Shown here in pieces: positions 13,797 to 15,931 of a stretch of DNA of 15,931 nucleotides. The stretch's first letter is position 1. Each line of letters opens with the position of its first letter. The stretch is from QYOJ01 sp043806735 (GTDB lineage: Bacteria > Bacteroidota > Bacteroidia > Bacteroidales > FEN-979): positions 1 to 15,931 of the forward strand of contig JAZDGR010000081.1 of the NCBI GenBank assembly GCA_043806735.1, written 5' to 3'. Under the pieces are notes generated by a model. The model was not told the origin of the DNA. It saw only the letters and a program-made list of their open reading frames with translations, and ran no database searches. A program made the translations under genes and the position numbers.

Positions 13797-15931
13797 ATGA
13801 AACACATGCCCCCGCGTTTAATACTTCTTCTTCTGCTGTTGCCAGTCATGGCACAGGCACAGGTAAAGACGGTAACCTATGTCAGGGATCCCAATTCAGA
13901 TCCGACCGATCTCGTGGGTTCCCTGAAACACGTAGAAGCCGATTTGCATTTTATCCCGGAGGAATGGAAAGTGCTGGGAGAGGCCGTCCTGACCTTCATC
14001 CCAAACAGATACCAGACGGATTCCCTGGTGTTTTATGCACCGGGATTTTCATTCATCTCAGTTCGTCTTGAACACAAGGAGATCCCTTCACGGATACAAG
14101 GAAACAACCTGATCATCTATCCGGGACCCGGGCTTCAAAAAGATAAAGTATACAAATTAACCATGCGATACGAGTCGAGCCCGGTTGCCACCGGGATCTA
14201 TTTTGTCGGCTGGAAACCGGAAGAAACGGGAAAACGGAAACAGATCTGGGCGCATCGTCCATTCGGCTGGCTGCCCTATATGGATGGACGGGTAACCATG
14301 GATCTCCGGATCACCTTTGATGATGATTTTACGGTCTTTACCAATGGGGAAAAGATTTCCGTAAAAGAGAACCCCGATGAAACCAAAACATGGCATTACA
14401 GGATGGTAAAAGATCATCCTTATTTCTCAACAGCCCTTGGGATAGGAGATTACCAGGTTGCCCTGGAGAAAACAAGCCGGGGAATCCCGCTGGAGCTCCT
14501 CTATTACGAAGGAATGGAAGAAAAAGTAGAGCCCACCTACCGGTACACGAAAGAGATGTTCGATTTTTTTGAACGGGAAATGGGAGTTCCATATCCTTAT
14601 CCAGTTTATCGCGAAATCCCGGTCATCGATTACATGTACGGGGGGATGGAATGCACCACTTCCACGATTTTCGGCGACTATATGCTGATCGACCCGAGGG
14701 CATACTGGCAGCGGAATTACATCAACGTCAATGCCCATGAACTGGCACACCAGTGGTTTGGCGATTACATTGGCCATCTGGCACACAAGGACGTGTGGCT
14801 GACAGAGAGCTTCGGCACCTATTACGCCAAACTCTTCGAGCGATCGGTCTTCGGCGAGGAAGATTATGAAAACAGTATGCGTGAGGAAAGGGAACAGGCC
14901 CTGGAAGCTTCAAGGCAAAACAATTTCCCTGTGGGGGGAAGCCAGGGGGGCAGGGCCCGGATCTACCAGAAAGGCTCGCTGGTCCTTGGAATGCTCCGGG
15001 ATATGATGGGGGACAGGGAATTTCAGGATGCAATCAAAGCCTACCTGCAAAAATTCGGTTTCGCTTCGGCCGAAACCCCCGATTTCATCCGGTCCGTTTA
15101 CAACACCACCGGTCGCTCTTTCAACTGGTTTTTCGATGAATGGGTCCTGCGCCCCGGAGAGCCTCACTACCGGATCAGCTACCGGATCCTGGACGAACCT
15201 TCCGGTATGCGAAACACATACATCCGGGTGGAACAGATCCAGGAGATCACCGACCTGACGGGCCTATTTACTATGCCGATCTGGTTCCAGGTGTGGTACG
15301 CCGACGGAACCCATGATTCAACCAGAGCTTGGATCCAGGATAAAACCCAGGAAATCGTGGTTCCGAATCCGGGAAAGAAGCAGGTCGATTTCGTTCTTTT
15401 TGATCCGGGTTGCCGTGTGCTGAAACAGGTGACTTTCGATAAATCTTTTGAGGAGCTCTCATCTCAGGCTCTGCGGGCTCCTTCCATGATCGACCGGCAC
15501 GATGCGCTCACCGCACTCAGGGATGTTCCGGCAGGACAAAAACGAAATCTGCTGATCCAATGCTATGACCGGGAAGATTTCCATCTAACGAAATCGGAAA
15601 TCCTGCACCAGCTCACAAAAGATTCCTGTGCGGAGACGACGGATTTGTTCCGGAAAGCTATATACGATCCGGATGCAAAAGTCAGGGAAGCAGTTTTACT
15701 GGTGCTCAATCCGGTTCCAGCCGGACTGCAAACGGATGCAGAATCTCTGCTCGGAGACTTCTCCTACCTGAATGTCGAGCTGGCGCTGGACCGGATGTGC
15801 CACGACTTTTCCGCAGATGCCGGCCGGTATCTGGAGTTGACAAAACATGAAACCGGCTGGCGCGGAAAGAACATCCGGATGAAATGGTTACTGATATCCA
15901 TTGAAAACGGGAAGCAGGATCTGCTTCCGGA
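13797..15931 (+). CDS. M1-family zinc metallopeptidase, secreted (C-terminus beyond window)
   Basis: 711 codons are visible, open to the right edge. The N-terminus MKHMPPRLILLLLLLPVMAQAQ is a signal peptide, so it acts in the periplasm or outside. The N-terminal beta domain (about 30-200) is followed by the thermolysin-like catalytic domain. It has the zinc motif HELAH at 314-318, with the third ligand E337 in WLTESFGTYYAKLFE, the usual spacing of gluzincins. The substrate-binding exopeptidase motif is GGMEC at 282-286 rather than GAMEN. A transition-state tyrosine probably lies in ARIYQKGSLVLGML. After about residue 570, alpha-helical repeats appear (HDALTALRDVP, DPDAKVREAVLLVLN), like HEAT repeats seen in large Bacteroidota M1 enzymes. 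Expected role: aminopeptidase trimming of peptides. It is transcribed divergently from the kinase cluster. Confidence 0.93.
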   Translation, partial: MKHMPPRLILLLLLLPVMAQAQVKTVTYVRDPNSDPTDLVGSLKHVEADLHFIPEEWKVLGEAVLTFIPNRYQTDSLVFYAPGFSFISVRLEHKEIPSRIQGNNLIIYPGPGLQKDKVYKLTMRYESSPVATGIYFVGWKPEETGKRKQIWAHRPFGWLPYMDGRVTMDLRITFDDDFTVFTNGEKISVKENPDETKTWHYRMVKDHPYFSTALGIGDYQVALEKTSRGIPLELLYYEGMEEKVEPTYRYTKEMFDFFEREMGVPYPYPVYREIPVIDYMYGGMECTTSTIFGDYMLIDPRAYWQRNYINVNAHELAHQWFGDYIGHLAHKDVWLTESFGTYYAKLFERSVFGEEDYENSMREEREQALEASRQNNFPVGGSQGGRARIYQKGSLVLGMLRDMMGDREFQDAIKAYLQKFGFASAETPDFIRSVYNTTGRSFNWFFDEWVLRPGEPHYRISYRILDEPSGMRNTYIRVEQIQEITDLTGLFTMPIWFQVWYADGTHDSTRAWIQDKTQEIVVPNPGKKQVDFVLFDPGCRVLKQVTFDKSFEELSSQALRAPSMIDRHDALTALRDVPAGQKRNLLIQCYDREDFHLTKSEILHQLTKDSCAETTDLFRKAIYDPDAKVREAVLLVLNPVPAGLQTDAESLLGDFSYLNVELALDRMCHDFSADAGRYLELTKHETGWRGKNIRMKWLLISIENGKQDLLP

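Overview
The window reads as a chromosomal piece of a Bacteroidota bacterium, probably class Bacteroidia. The reasons are a type IX secretion C-terminal sorting domain, a TonB-dependent receptor with a carboxypeptidase-regulatory-like N-terminal domain, the panC-panD-flippase-like-radA gene order, and weak Shine-Dalgarno sequences with TAnnTTTG-type -7 promoter elements. Genes are tightly packed and all lie on the minus strand, except one M1-type metallopeptidase that leaves the right edge on the plus strand. No gap reaches 300 bases. No rRNA, tRNA, CRISPR array, prophage or transposase is seen.

Right to left, in the direction of transcription. (1) A divergent promoter region near 13.73-13.80 kb separates the M1 peptidase (13797 to edge) from a long minus-strand cluster: soluble histidine kinase, NarL/FixJ response regulator, panC, panD, an LPG-synthase-TM-like flippase-like membrane protein, a heptose-phosphate adenylyltransferase (RfaE2/HldE C-domain type) and radA. 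The genes overlap or nearly touch as far as rfaE2. A short repeat-filled spacer then precedes radA. (2) After radA come a small PF04020 membrane protein and a Nim-like flavoprotein. (3) Next is a compact five-gene run (7315 to 1926): a short TiaS-like 'DDTD' protein, a six-helix membrane protein, a lipoprotein, a TonB-dependent receptor and a T9SS cargo protein. This looks like an envelope uptake or utilisation locus with an unknown substrate. (4) The left end holds a small outer-membrane beta-barrel protein, a zinc-dependent alcohol dehydrogenase and the first 29 codons of a type II NADH dehydrogenase-like flavoprotein.

The most unusual structure is a family of degenerate 7-base tandem arrays. 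Four arrays were found, at 631-698, 9398-9425, 9556-9583 and 9604-9631. Read on the minus strand they share one phase and shape (about NNSRRAT or NNNRAGA), although the units differ. One sits in frame inside the alcohol dehydrogenase and adds about 20 residues next to its nucleotide-binding fold. One encodes part of the linker between the zinc finger and ATPase core of RadA. Two fill the rfaE2-radA junction, supplying the last codons and stop of rfaE2 and running up to the radA start codon. The alcohol dehydrogenase also lacks any ATG, GTG or TTG where homology says it should start.

The cluster links central metabolism (pantothenate/CoA), LPS-core precursor synthesis, DNA repair and a two-component regulator in one apparent transcription unit. 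The TonB-receptor run is the best candidate for an uncharacterised system.
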